From Ichthyophis bannanicus (taxonomy: Eukaryota > Chordata > Amphibia > Gymnophiona > Ichthyophiidae): DNA of 64,000 nt. Shown one piece after another: positions 1 through 9,878 of the stretch. The notes under the pieces were generated by a model, which searched no databases, was not told the origin of the DNA, and saw only the letters and a list, made by a program, of their open reading frames with translations. How positions within the stretch are numbered: the first letter of the stretch is position 1; the number at the start of each line of letters is the position of its first letter. The stretch is taken from NCBI GenBank assembly GCA_033557465.1, contig CM066044.1, positions 194,052,184-194,116,183 of the forward strand. The letters are read 5' to 3'. The position numbers were made by a program, and so were the translations under genes.

Positions 1-504
1 AAACGCCGGCTCCTGCGATGATCACCGCCTGAAATCAAAGCGGGAAGAGCTGTCCACCGCCACTGCTCAACTCCCTCCCGCACAGTCCTGGAGGGGAGGG
101 CTGGCCGGATCACAGAAATTGGCTGAAGAGGAGAAGAGAGGAATCCTCCCGTTCTAGCCTCATAACTTAAAGAACCCGAATTTTTTAAAAACAACTTTAA
201 TCTATATCACTAAGCCCAAATAAAATCAACTAAATTATTATTAGCTAAATAGCCAAAGTAAAGTCCAAACACCATCTATCTGAATGTAAAGCTCCTTATA
301 CTTCTCCCTAGTGAGCCCAGCACCTAGGCTCACTACATCCTCCTGCTGCATGGAGACTGGACACACTGGGGGCTGATGGGAGAAGACCAGCAGGATATAT
401 CCAGTGATGTCACGAATTTGACTTGTCCAGTCTCCATATGCTGCAGGAGGAGAAGCACAACCCAGAGGTGGAGGACTGAACTGGAGGAACGATAAGGAAA
501 TACT
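1..504. other. Unassigned region with long inverted repeat
   Basis: No coding signal is recognised. Two structures stand out. A short palindrome has arms at 311-317 and 327-333. A longer inverted repeat has arms at about 339-364 and 424-450, of about 26 bases with a 2-base offset, separated by about 60 bases. The pattern recalls the foldback ends of the DIRS elements elsewhere in the window, but the sequence differs from them, so this may be the edge of another, unrelated mobile element that extends off the window. Confidence 0.4.
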
Positions 505-1135
505 TTTTAGTTTAATTTGTTTAGTTTATTTAAATTTGATATACTGCATATGGTAAATAGCAGCTTGACTGTTTACAAAGTAATAAAGAACATAATATAA
601 CGGGGGGGGGGGAGGGAGGGAGGTGGAACACAGAACAATCAACAAGAAGGGAACCACAGAACACAGGAAAGAAAGAAACAAATGGGGAGCCTAAATTACA
701 ATGGCGGTGAAAGTAAATAAGAAAAACAATAGGATGGGAAGGGAAAGGGGAGGGGAGGGGACGCACTATGGACAGAGCCACAGAAAAGGGCAGGGAAAGA
801 GGAATTTAAATCCCAGAAGGGGAGCCAATGGGGAAGTCCAAGGAAAAGATTAGTTTAATTGAGCCTTGAACCAAGAAGAAGAGAGCTTGGAGTGCAAGAC
901 CAGGGTAAGAATTCCAGAGGGTGGGGGCAACTACCTGAAAGGAAGACGAGCAGGCAATAGTTGAAAGAACAGAGCGAACACCAGGGACAGCGAATAAGTG
1001 AGAGAAGGAGGAGTGGAGAGCACGCAAAGGAGTGTAAGGGCTCAAGAGGCAAGAGAGGAAGGCAGGGCAACTGGAACAGAGGACATGAAAAGTCAACAGA
1101 AGGACCTTATACTTAATACGAGAGGAGACCAGTAA
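505..1135 (-). mobile_element. L2-like LINE, 3' part (split by E1)
   Basis: This is the 3' end of a non-LTR retrotransposon on the minus strand. The C-terminal reverse-transcriptase region reads SSRIKYKVLLLTFH and later APTLWNSYPGLALQ, which matches the usual LINE pattern of RI.FKVL followed by AP.LWNSLP. It ends leftward in an AT-rich tail near 505-540. The reading frame joins directly with 8089: the codon for W at 8089-8091 is followed by L-L-V-S-S-R from 1135 downward. The LINE was therefore continuous before the DIRS element E1 entered. A G-rich run at 602-620 lies in its 3' untranslated part. Frameshifts and stops show it is dead. Confidence 0.75.
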
Positions 1136-1148
1136 AGCACAGTTACTT

Positions 1149-1152
1149 ACCT
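1149..1152. repeat. Target-site duplication ACCT, left copy
   Basis: ACCT at 1149-1152 is repeated at 2748-2751 around the 1,595-bp insert. Removing the insert and one copy restores the left-end sequence seen in the other DIRS copies (ACTTACCTGTAACAGG). Confidence 0.75.
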
Positions 1153-2747
1153 TGCCACCCACCCGCTCCCTAACCTTGAGGGTTTGAGGAGGGGTCGGCC
1201 TTGAGGTTGAGGTTGTAGTTGTGAAGGTCGAATGATAAGGCAGGCAAAAGAATATTTTTTTACATAAGGATTTATTTCTCCCGCTCCGTGGTGGAATGGA
1301 ACAGGCGTAAAGGAATATATATTAGCCAAAGTAGGAACAAAGGAAAAACAGGCTCTTCAAATGCTGTGCTCAAAATGTCCTTCAATACTGGAGTTCACAT
1401 TCCATCATGTGACCTCTACTTTTAAATCAATTAAACAAGGAGAAAAACAATAATGTTCCTGTACTGTAACCAAGTTATGCTTCAGCTTATTTTTATCTCT
1501 TCATAAGCTCTTCAGCCAGGTACTTAAACAGCATACATTTTAGGATATCATAGCAAATGACCATTCAAGCTTTGCTTTACTAATTTCTGTCAATCAGACA
1601 GGTTGAGCAGTCCATTGGTTGATTCAGTTCAATCATTGGCAAAGGAGAAGCCAAGGGCATTTCTACTTCAGGACTCTTTTCTGACTGCACTAACTTCTGG
1701 TCAGGAATTGCTCGTTTATCTAAGAATTCTTTGAACTCTCTAAGGAGTAATTCAGCCTGCTTTCTAACTGGGCTGGGCTGAGGATTTGCTCCTTCCTTGG
1801 GTAAGTAATTGTTTGCAGACTTTACTTCAGGAAAGCAAGTAATGTCGTCTCTGTTAAAACATTCATTCAATGCACTGGAGTTACCCCTCCCCCACTTGTC
1901 TCTGTAAGTAAGTGTCGGGTTAGCCAGTTCAGTTGTATGAGGAGTGCTTCTAAAGAGTGCTTCAAACGTAGGACCTTCTAATTCCTCCCGGCTTATTTCT
2001 CTCCCATATAGGTCAGCTGTGTTCTTTCTACTAGCCTGCTTGCTAAATCTTTCAGCTGTCTGGTGAGAATAGCTGGGTTTGTTTAAACGAGTTTCAGGCT
2101 GCAGCCAACTGCATTCATAATGCCTGAGTCTGTCCTGGGTTTTAAAATCAGCATTCACTCTTTCTGGCTTCTCATAAAACTTGTCAGCTGAATTAAACAC
2201 ACCATGTACCTTGTATTGAGGATTGTCTGAGAATTCCTTGCCACTCTGCCTTCCTTTCCACGGGTCAGCTTTCCCCTCCAGAAGCCTGGGCTTTATCCCT
2301 GGGTCTCTCAGTGCTTCACACCTCTCTTGTTCCCAGAAGGTTCTTTCAGGCACTGAGTATCCCTGGTACCTGCTTCTTGGTTCTGAATCCCTTCTCCTAG
2401 GATTACAGCTGGGCAGTGTTTCTCCTTCTAAGTCAAGGGTTTCTGCATCAAAGGCTGCTTCCTGCCTTTCACGTTGCTTCCTTTTTCCTTGCCTTGCTCC
2501 GTCTCTCCTCTCTCTCTCGTCTCTCTCTGTTTAACAAGCTGCCTTTGCTTTGGGCAGCCCGCCCCCTGCTAGGGCGTGCCCAATCAGTAATTCTGCTTCT
2601 CCCTTCCCCCGAGATGAGCTGTGTTAGCTGATTAGCCATGTGTTTCTTGTTCTGAGCAGAGAAAATCCTGCATTTACCTGCAGTACCAAAACCCTCCACC
2701 GCGTCACCATCTGTTTCCATAGCTTCTGGGGAAGCTACCACGTCACA
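1153..2747 (-). mobile_element. Candidate solo LTR inside E1 left end
   Basis: The 1,595-bp insert starts TG and ends CA on the plus strand and is flanked by a 4-bp ACCT duplication, the signature of an integrase-type LTR element. No internal direct repeat marks a second LTR, so a solo LTR is the simplest reading. Minus-strand orientation fits the signals: a GC-box-like GGGGGCGGGC (rc of about 2557-2567) and a CCAAT box (2580-2584) lie in what would be U3, and an AATAAA (rc of 1271-1276) lies about 120 bases from the 3' end. At about 1.6 kb it is long for an LTR. Whether the parent was Gypsy-like or an endogenous retrovirus cannot be told from the sequence. Confidence 0.6.
1580..2353 (-). CDS. 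Orphan 257-codon frame in candidate LTR
   Basis: An open frame of 257 codons runs on the minus strand inside the insert at 1153-2747. It is rich in charged residues and proline and has no signal peptide, membrane segment or cysteine motif that I can see. I do not recognise a family. It lies downstream of the promoter-like GC and CCAAT boxes and upstream of the AATAAA, so it would be transcribed if the LTR were active. Long open frames are unusual in LTRs. It may be a chance frame, a captured exon or a leader-encoded peptide, and other copies would be needed to decide. Confidence 0.25.
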   Translation of the reverse strand: MPERTFWEQERCEALRDPGIKPRLLEGKADPWKGRQSGKEFSDNPQYKVHGVFNSADKFYEKPERVNADFKTQDRLRHYECSWLQPETRLNKPSYSHQTAERFSKQASRKNTADLYGREISREELEGPTFEALFRSTPHTTELANPTLTYRDKWGRGNSSALNECFNRDDITCFPEVKSANNYLPKEGANPQPSPVRKQAELLLREFKEFLDKRAIPDQKLVQSEKSPEVEMPLASPLPMIELNQPMDCSTCLIDRN

Positions 2748-3095
2748 ACCTGTAACAGGTGATTTCTGGGAACAGCAGGAATTAGTCTTCACATATGGGT
2801 ACGTTGGTACCGACGGAGCCTGCACGGGAATGCTCCCCAGCATCCAATCAGAAAGCTTTTGGGAGCATCCCTCGCGCCTGCGTGCTGACTTCCCACCTTT
2901 CCCACTGCCTCTCCTCAGTTGAGTTTCATAGCTGAGACAGAAGGAGAGAAAGAGGAAAGGAGATAGATAGATACAACTCCTAGGGGAGGTGGGTGGGTTG
3001 TGAAGACTAATTCCTGCTGTTCCCAGAGATTACCTGTTACAGGTAAGTAACTGTGCTATCTCCAGGAACAAGCAGGAATGAGTCTTCACATATGG
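2748..3095. repeat. E1 left terminal repeat, foldback and internal complementary region
   Basis: With 1136-1152 this makes the left end of E1. The outer 60 or so bases are repeated in inverted form at about 2998-3057, so the end can fold back on itself. The ITR proper starts near GTCTTCACATATGGGTAC and matches, inverted, the right end at 7903-8088. The internal complementary region follows directly: CTGTGCTATCTCC at 3051-3063 is the exact reverse complement of the right end GGAGAT joined to the left end AGCACAG. The segment 2748-2751 is also the right-hand copy of the ACCT duplication. Confidence 0.85.
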
Positions 3096-3099
3096 GGAC

Positions 3100-5290
3100 T
3101 CCCTAGCTGTGGGTGCCAGGGGAGATCCCATAAAATGCGTATCCCTGGAACAGGACGGCATTTCCCAAACCTGGATCCCCGGCATCCCCTGAGGGATGGA
3201 GGGTAGGAGTTGAATAGAGAAGAGCTGTAGAGGAACAGCGAATCTAAAGACTACAGAAAAAATGAGTCTTTAGAATATATGTCAAGTATCATTAAAATAT
3301 TTAATGAACTAGTACAATATAGAGCTTACCTACTGGATTGTAGGAAGTAGAACTGTGATGGAGTGTACTGTAGATGCAGTAGCGGAATCCTCAAGGTAAC
3401 TTCACAGCAGTGAGGATGAAGTTCCAAACCTGGAATGGGCAGGTAACCCAGGTGTCAACTGGGGTAGGAGAAGAACGGCAGGTCTTCAATGGAAAGCTTT
3501 ATGGGAAAAAGCTGAAAACTCTTTTAGGTACAGAGTTATTAACATTGAGGACTAAAAGAAGAAGACTGACCGATCTGGAGAATTAGCCCAGACCTGAAGG
3601 GAAGAGGGGGTATGGAAAAAAGCCCCTATTCCCAGGGAGAACAGAAGTGTACTCAGAAATACTGAAGATGTACACTCTGTCTTTCCTAGCTGGTAAGAGA
3701 TAGGAAGACATTGAAGTTTGATACTTCATAGACAGGGAGATTTATAACAAAAATAGAAGCTGTTGACATCACAGCAATAATTGTGTGTATAACCGCTCCC
3801 ATTTGCTGAGCCGTATGAGAATAGGCAAGCGGACTGTCTGGACCCCTTAAGAAGGGATAGGCTTTATAGCACAGACAGTTAGGGAAATAGCAGGTAATAC
3901 TTAGCGTCCTATGGACATCTCCCAATGGACACATATATATATATATGGAGAGACAGACCTATCTATATATATGTGCACATATGTCTAGATATGTGTGATT
4001 ATATATATATATAGATGGGCATGACTTATGCCCACACAGACTACAGAAATATGTATGTATAGGACATATACATACATGAATATAAGTCTGAGGATACATG
4101 TCTGCAACTGAGCCCCACAAAAACATTCCCTTGGGGAATGTGATGGGAAAAGATTCATCTAATAATAAGGGGGTGGAAACCACCTGGAGATATATAGAGA
4201 ATATTTCTGGGGTGCAGGAATGTAGTTCAGTGAAAAAACCAGTATGGTTGCGTGAAAAACAGAGGATAATAGTAGTCTGGCAAAAGCACGTCAGGAGTAC
4301 TTTAGGACTCTGACATGTCCAAAGGACAAAAAAACCCCCGCATAGACTAAGATACCAGGATGACCCAGCCAAGGGACACAGGGGTATCATGTATAGTAAA
4401 AGGGTATGCGTTGTCCAAGTGGAGCAGAAAAGTATAATGCCAAGCTGTAAGGAAAAAGGGGTAGATTCCTGCAAGATTGGGAACTCCTTGGACATTCACG
4501 CAGAAAAAGCTTGTCTTCTGTATCACAACAGGAGACAAGAGGGTATAAAGAACCCATATAGTCATGGAATGATTATATAAGTTTTTTCTACTATATGGAA
4601 AAAACCCTCAGAGATAAAGTCCAATGCTCTGTAGCAAGGGCCCATAGTAGTAAGCTTCTCTGAAGATTGCAGAGAGCATTGTGCAGGAGAATTATGAGAT
4701 AAAACTGACTGAAGTCAGGTGTGTTGCCACATCCTAGGGAAGGATATGGCTAGAAGAAGATAACCTGCAGTGAGTAGTATTATGCAAGATAGTTGAAAGT
4801 AGCTTGCAATGAGTACTAGAGTAAGCACTGGAACTCCTGCATGCACAGCAACTGAACAAAACAGCAGAAGGGATTCTCCTGTATAAAAACAGAGAGAAAA
4901 CAGACAAAGGGAGCGGAGATATTCCCGTCCCTGTCTGATGAGTTACATTGAAGGATAACAAAAAAGTCTACACTGGAAAGAAAGAGAAGTGTTTCAGTAT
5001 GGTACCAACTCAAGCAGGGGAAACCCTGGAAGAGAGGGGGTTGAAAGGTGACTTACCATATGGAAAGTCAGCTGAAGGAAAAGATGTCCATGTGGGGACA
5101 GAAAACTATCATGGGGTAGTTGTAACCTCCCTTCGTAGTAGTAAGAAGGGGAGAATTCTGTAACCCATGGACAAAAGTATCCTAACAGCTTAGCATACTG
5201 AAACCCAGTGTAGAGTTTGAAGAATAAACCTCTGTTAAGAAGAAGTTAACTGTAGATTGTAACATATAGGAATCTATGGTTGCTGTTTAT
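3100..5290 (-). pseudogene. Decayed pol region of E1
   Basis: About 2.2 kb lie where reverse transcriptase, RNase H and recombinase sit in the autonomous copies. No long frame and no catalytic motif remain. Homology to N1 can still be traced at both edges: 3100-3240 resembles 12800-12960, and 4616-4690 resembles the RNase H stretch near 14465-14520. The tract also holds AT-rich runs such as 3940-4020. The same decayed region, clearly homologous, is present in N2 at 44830-45829 and 53034-54550, so the decay predates the split of these two copies. Confidence 0.6.
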
Positions 5291-5297
5291 GAATAGA

Positions 5298-7713
5298 CTA
5301 GTTAGAGTCTGGAGACCTCAGACTAGGATGAGATGTCCCTTGCTTGGGTACATCTGGAGGATGGGCAGGAGAAGGGTGAAACCTTCTTTTCTTAGGGAAA
5401 GGAGGTTTAGTAGGACATTTCCTACATCCTGGGGAAAAAGGAGGCTTAGGATGGTTTCCAGAACCAGGGAAGTCAGTGGAGCAATGAGCAACCTGACGTA
5501 AAGCCTCTTTATTGAAGAGATTTTCTCCAGTACAAGGAGAATTACCCAGTGTATGCTGTGCCCATCTGCTCAAGTCTGAAGCTTGCAGCCAGGCTGTACG
5601 ACGTGCTCCAATGGCAATAGCAGAGGATCTGCTAAGAGACTCAAAAGAGTCTAGAGAAGCACGAGAAAGAAACCAAGAGATATTCCTGCTATGATTAAGA
5701 AGCAAGGAATAGTCAGTGGCCTTAGGTTCTGACAAAAAAGGGGACAAAAGAGATAATTTCTCTGTGACCTCCTGAAGTGTCAGACTCATATAAAAAATAT
5801 ATGAGATAATTCTTGAAGCCAGCATAGAAGTTTGGAAGGTTTGACGTCCAAAGGTATCAAGTGCTTTAGATGCTCGACCTGGCGGAGAAGAAGAATGCTT
5901 CTTCTTGCTTCTTACCTTCCTCATTGCTGATTCCACTACAATGGAATGATGTGGAAGTTGGTTCTTTTGAAACCCCGGAGAGGGAGGCACCTGATACAGA
6001 ACATTCATGGCTGTAGAAGGCGAAGGAACCTTTAAGGGTGATTCCCAAATCCTCAGAAGAAGATCCTGCAAAGAATGATGTAAAGGAAGCATTATATTTT
6101 ACTTATCTGCAGGATCTTGAGTAAAGCCAGGAATAGGAATGGCAAGAAAGGTTGCCATGTCAAGGAGAAATTTCTGAAAAGAAGGATCTCCAATATGAAT
6201 CATTCCTGGGTAAGCTGAGGTTGAAGAAGCAGCTTGAGCACCAGAAGACATACTGGACTGGTGCAGAAAAAGAATCCTGCTAGATGGACCGTGATACTGA
6301 CAGTTCTGATTTGAGGCAGTTAGTACTGCATTGTCAGTGCCTGGTATCGATTCTAAACTAGGCATAGAAAGGATCGATGGCATCGATGGAACTGCAGGAA
6401 TCTATATCGATACCGATACCGGTATCGGAGACGGTAATGTCATCGAAGCAGTAATCGAGGGCTGCTGAAGCGGTACCGAGGTAGCCAGAGAGCCTTGGTG
6501 AATATCCTCGGTACTGCGTAGTCGGAAACGATATGGATCAGTTCCGAAACGCGTCAGTACCAAGTCATCTAGACTGGACATCGATTCTAGACTCGGCATC
6601 GAAGGGAGCGAGTCTATCGATGCATGTCTAGAATGTACCGACGTTGGTGGTGGTATCGGCGATGCCGATACAAGAAAGTCAATCGGAGTCGTATCGATCG
6701 GTTCTGAAGGTACCGAGGACATCTGAAGACGATGCTTGGTGAAGAGTGGAACACTCGACACCGGCGCCGATGTCGGGGTATCGGTACCGCTCGAAACCGA
6801 TACCAACCCCGAACATGGCAAAGATACAGGAAAGTCAATCTGGGTCGTATCGATCGGCCCCGAAGGTACCAAGGACACCAGATGACGATCCCAGGTGAAG
6901 ACTGTCTGTTTCAAGCAAAATCCCTTTAACCCACACAGATAGCACACACTCATGATGACCTCACAGCTTATATCCTTTCACTTCAATGTATATATATACA
7001 TATATAAAATTGTATATAGTTTATTCTGTTCTGTATTATCTCACATTGTTTAGACTGTATTTTCTATTTATATTATTATTTTGCTTGTAAATATGTTCTG
7101 TTATAATATGACGTTCTCTGTAAAACAAACTTGCTTTGTTAATTATTGTTCACTGTGAACCGCAACTGAACTTTGGAAGATGCGGTATATAATTGTGTAT
7201 AAAATAAATAAATAAAATAAAAATAAGAGTGGAACACTCGACACCGGTGCCGATGCCGGGGGATCGGTACCGCTCGAAGCGGATACCACCCCCTAGCATG
7301 GCTCAGGTATGTTCTGTGAGGGGTGAGCCCCAGGAACAACCTGAAACCCCGTAAATGCTTTGGAGCCCGAAGACTCCCGCCGGGGTTTTATTGCCAATGA
7401 GGTCTTGAGGGCAAGGCCGGAGTCGTCATCATGCTGGGCATGAGACTTACCCTTCAAGAATTGGTTAGTCTTAATAGACTGTTTGTGGGTTACCTGGATC
7501 CTGGAGAGAAGAATAAACCGGTGTCCTCACCTCAGGAGGAAAAACGGCATCGAGGGAAACTCGAAAAAGGGAAGGTCTTCTCCCAATAATATAGCCTGAG
7601 GTATCAGGGGAAAAAGGGTCAGGACCCAAACAGGTTAGACACCAAGCATTGGAGTCTAAAAAGAAAGCTAAGTTTCCACAGTGAAGGCACTTCTTAGGGG
7701 AAGAAGGCTCCAT
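5298..7713 (-). pseudogene. gag: DIRS gag, E1 copy (broken)
   Basis: This is the gag-like gene of E1, read on the minus strand from the ATG at 7713. The N-terminus carries a CxxC pair followed by WCLTCLGPD, the counterpart of CxxCGG and WCLKCLGPD in the N1 and H1 gags. A Ser/Thr/Pro-rich middle follows, encoded by GGTACC-rich DNA (about 6400-6900). The C-terminal block (6092-5298, 264 open codons) holds the conserved core PHHSIVVESAM, SAIAIGARRTAWLQASDL and GENLFNKE, and ends in a basic tail. A partial internal duplication (about 6668-6745 against 6827-6901) and a LINE insertion (6902-7224) break it. The last block is the best preserved. Function is inferred from position only. Confidence 0.7.
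6902..7224 (+). mobile_element. LINE 3' fragment in E1 gag
   Basis: A plus-strand LINE tail with the usual 3' ending (TGTGAACCGC near 7154, then a GCGGTATATAA motif and a TAAATAAATAAA tail). It is flanked by a short AAGA duplication at 6898-6901 and 7225-7228. The gag sequence resumes directly after it. Confidence 0.65.
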
Positions 7714-7902
7714 GTTGGAAAAGGCCTGGTAGGCCCCAAAAAGTTAAAACAAAAAACTGAGGAGAAAATATTTCTCTAAGTTTGAAAAAGAAAAGAATAA
7801 AGCACCGGCGGTACCGGTATCGGCGGGAAAGACAGCCGCGACCACAAGAAAACAAGAAATAAGGATTTTAAAGAAAAAAGTTTCTGCGGTGACAGGAGGA
7901 CG

Positions 7903-8088
7903 TCCTGTTGGCTCCGCGGAAAAACGAAAACTGAGGAGAGGCAGTGGGAAAGGCGGGAAGTCAGCACGCAGGCGCGAGGGATGCTCCCAAAAGCTTTCTG
8001 ATTGGATGCTGGGGAGCATTCCCGTGCAGGCTCCGTCGGTACCGACGTACCCATATGTGAAGACTCATTCCTGCTTGTTCCTGGAGAT
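7903..8088. repeat. E1 right terminal repeat
   Basis: This is the inverted copy of the left terminal repeat, ending GTTCCTGGAGAT at 8088. It contains the palindrome TCGGTACCGA. Directly before it on the minus-strand transcript side is CCGCGGA-type sequence shared with the other copies. It marks the biological 5' end of the element. Confidence 0.85.
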
Positions 8089-8955
8089 CCAATATTCAGA
8101 AAGAAAGAGGGGAGCGACGTGAGTGAATTGAAAAGCATCATAGATGAGCTTAAGGGCTATGTTTTGGAATAATAGAAGACGCTGAATCTGATAAAGAGGG
8201 AGGCCGGAAAGAAGGGAATTAGCATAGTCGAAATGAGTAAGAATAAGAGACAGAATAAGACGACGCGGTGAGGACTGATCCAAGAGCCCTGCGAACAGAA
8301 CGAACCTGATGTAGAGTGAAAAAATAGCGCTGAACCACAGAAGAGATGTGATGGGAGCAAGGTAAGCTGAGAATCAAAGAGAACACCAAGTATCTTAATG
8401 GTGTCACAAAAAGGAAGGGGAGTGCCGTGAACCAAAGGAGGGGGGAGGAAGGACCAAGAGGAGACAAGGGTAGGCGAGTGAAAAGAAGAGTAGCTGGTTT
8501 CAAAGTATTGAGCTTTAAACCATGTGAAGAAAGCCAGTCCGCAATAAGGTCCAAGGTGGAGGAGGTAGCCGAAGCAGCGGAGGAGCTGAATATGGCCTGC
8601 ACTGATAAAAGACATAATGCCAAGGGAAGAAAAGAAAGAAACTAGGGGGGTCAGAAACATATTAAAAAGAATGGGACTCAGAACTGAACCCTGAGGAACC
8701 CCACAGTGCAAGCAAAGAGGAGGGGACAGAGCCAAAGACCAGGAGACTCGAAAGGAGCAACCAGAGAGAAGACTGAAACCAAGATAGAGCAGAGCCAGAG
8801 ATCCCAATAAAAGAAAGCTGGGAGGGGAGAAGAGAATGGTCCACTAAGTCAAACGTTACAGAGAGGTCAAGGGAAACAAGATCATCATGATGACAGGAAT
8901 CCAGGGAAGTGCGCAGATAATCGGTGAGGGCCAAAAGGGAATGTTCAGTTGAGTT
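8089..8955 (-). mobile_element. L2-like LINE, reverse transcriptase part
   Basis: Minus-strand continuation of the LINE at 505-1135. Recognisable motifs are LDLSVTFDLVDH (motif A region, with the usual AFDTVDH changed), GVPQGSVLSPILFN (motif B region), and then GLPLYQIQRLLLFQNIALK near the C-terminal side. The catalytic aspartate pair is not clear (SAGHIQLL and nearby), and the frame shifts several times between 8157 and 9012. It is 5'-truncated near 8955, where a CR1 3' end on the other strand begins. Confidence 0.75.
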
Positions 8956-9280
8956 TTCACTGAGAGGGTGGTGGATGCTCAGAATGCCCTCCCCATGGAG
9001 GTGGTGGGGCAAATACAGTGACAGAATTCAAAATGGCATGGGACAGATACAGTGGATCCCTTTATAACAAGAGGATAAAATCAAAATAAACATAGCCATT
9101 TTTTAAACTTCAACAAATAGAGAGGGGTGACCTGCACGGAGCAGCATGTAGAACCCTAAATGAAGTCATAGAGGGGGGTGATCTGCACGGAACGGCAGGT
9201 ACACCTACTCTAGCCACCTTATTGGGCAAACTAGATAGACCATACTGGTCTTTTATCTGCCATCATTTACTATGTTACAC
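8956..9280 (+). mobile_element. CR1-type LINE 3' end
   Basis: The last reverse-transcriptase codons (LPMEVVGQ, matching LPMEVVE..K in CR1 C-termini) are followed by a 3' end reading TAGATAGACCATACTGG and TCATTTACTATGTTAC. Such endings, with an octamer-like TATGTTAC repeat, are usual for CR1 3' termini. Two related segments at about 9120-9150 and 9175-9205 (GGTGATCTGCACGGA type) look like a short tandem duplication. Confidence 0.6.
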
Positions 9281-9397
9281 ACCAATACGGCTCTTTTAAA
9301 ATTGTATACAAATTGTTGTTCTATATAAGTTCCAGTTATATACAATGTAAACCACCTCGTTAATTTTGAAAGATGGTATGAAAGAAATGTTAAATAA
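9281..9397 (+). mobile_element. LINE or SINE tail, target of H1
   Basis: AT-rich 3' tail with TGTAAACCACCTCG and GGTATGAAAGAAATG, ending TAAATAA at 9397. The tail resumes as ATAAATAAATAAATA at 20762, so H1 entered the TAAA-repeat tail of this older element. Confidence 0.65.
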
Positions 9398-9765
9398 AGC
9401 ACAGTTACTCACCTGTAACAGGTGATCTCCGGGAATAGCAGGAATTTAGTCTTCACATATGGGTATCATCGGTTCCGACGGAGCCTGCGCGGGAACGCTC
9501 CCCCAGCATTCAATTAGAAAGCTTTTGGGAGCATCCCACAGCGCCTGTGTGCTGCCTTCCCGCCTTTCCCAACTGCCTCTCTCCAGTTGAGTTTTAAAGC
9601 TGAGACAAAGAGAGAGAGGGAAATAAAAGAGAGATACAACTCCTAGGGGAGGTGGGTGGGTTGTGAAGACTAAATTCCCGCTGTTCCCGGAGATCACCTG
9701 TTACATGTGAGTAACTATGCTATCTCCAGGAACAAGCAGGAATATAGTCTTCACATATGGGGACT
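9398..9765. repeat. H1 left terminal repeat, foldback and internal complementary region
   Basis: The left end begins AGCACAGTTACTCACC. Its outer 60 bases recur inverted at about 9660-9720. CTATGCTATCTCC at 9715-9727 is the joined-ends complement. It implies a left end of AGCATAG, as H2 has, so the outermost bases of H1 have diverged by one base from its own internal copy. The complementary region continues to about 9765 and matches the right end of H1. Confidence 0.85.
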
Positions 9766-9878
9766 CCCTAGCTGCAGATGCCAGGGAGAAACCCCAGAAG
9801 TTGTGTGCCCCTGTGAAAGGGCTCCACTTCCCCCCATGGATCTCTGGCATCCTAACAGGAAAGGTGGGTAGGAGTTCA

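Larger units (their letters stand above)
1136..8088 (-). mobile_element. DIRS-type retrotransposon E1, gag-only lineage
   Basis: This is a DIRS-type element with coding on the minus strand, so its biological 5' end is at 8088. The left end is AGCACAG, the right end GGAGAT, with inverted terminal repeats and an internal complementary region at 3047-3095. Without the 1,595-bp insert at 1153-2747 it is about 5.35 kb, nearly the same as N2 without its PLE (about 5.32 kb). Only gag is recognisable (7713 down to 5298). The middle (3100-5290) is homologous to N2, and in places to the pol region of N1, for example 4616-4690 against the RNase H region, but no reverse transcriptase, RNase H or recombinase frame survives. 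It entered an L2-like LINE with no target-site duplication. Confidence 0.85.

Noticed and set aside
602..620. A functional G-quadruplex promoter element
   Set aside because: It is a simple G-run with GGGA repeats in LINE 3' sequence. It may fold, but nothing nearby is a gene.
3959..4495. A 178-codon minus-strand frame in E1
   Set aside because: It lies in the decayed pol region, has no conserved motif and no matching open frame at the homologous place in N2.
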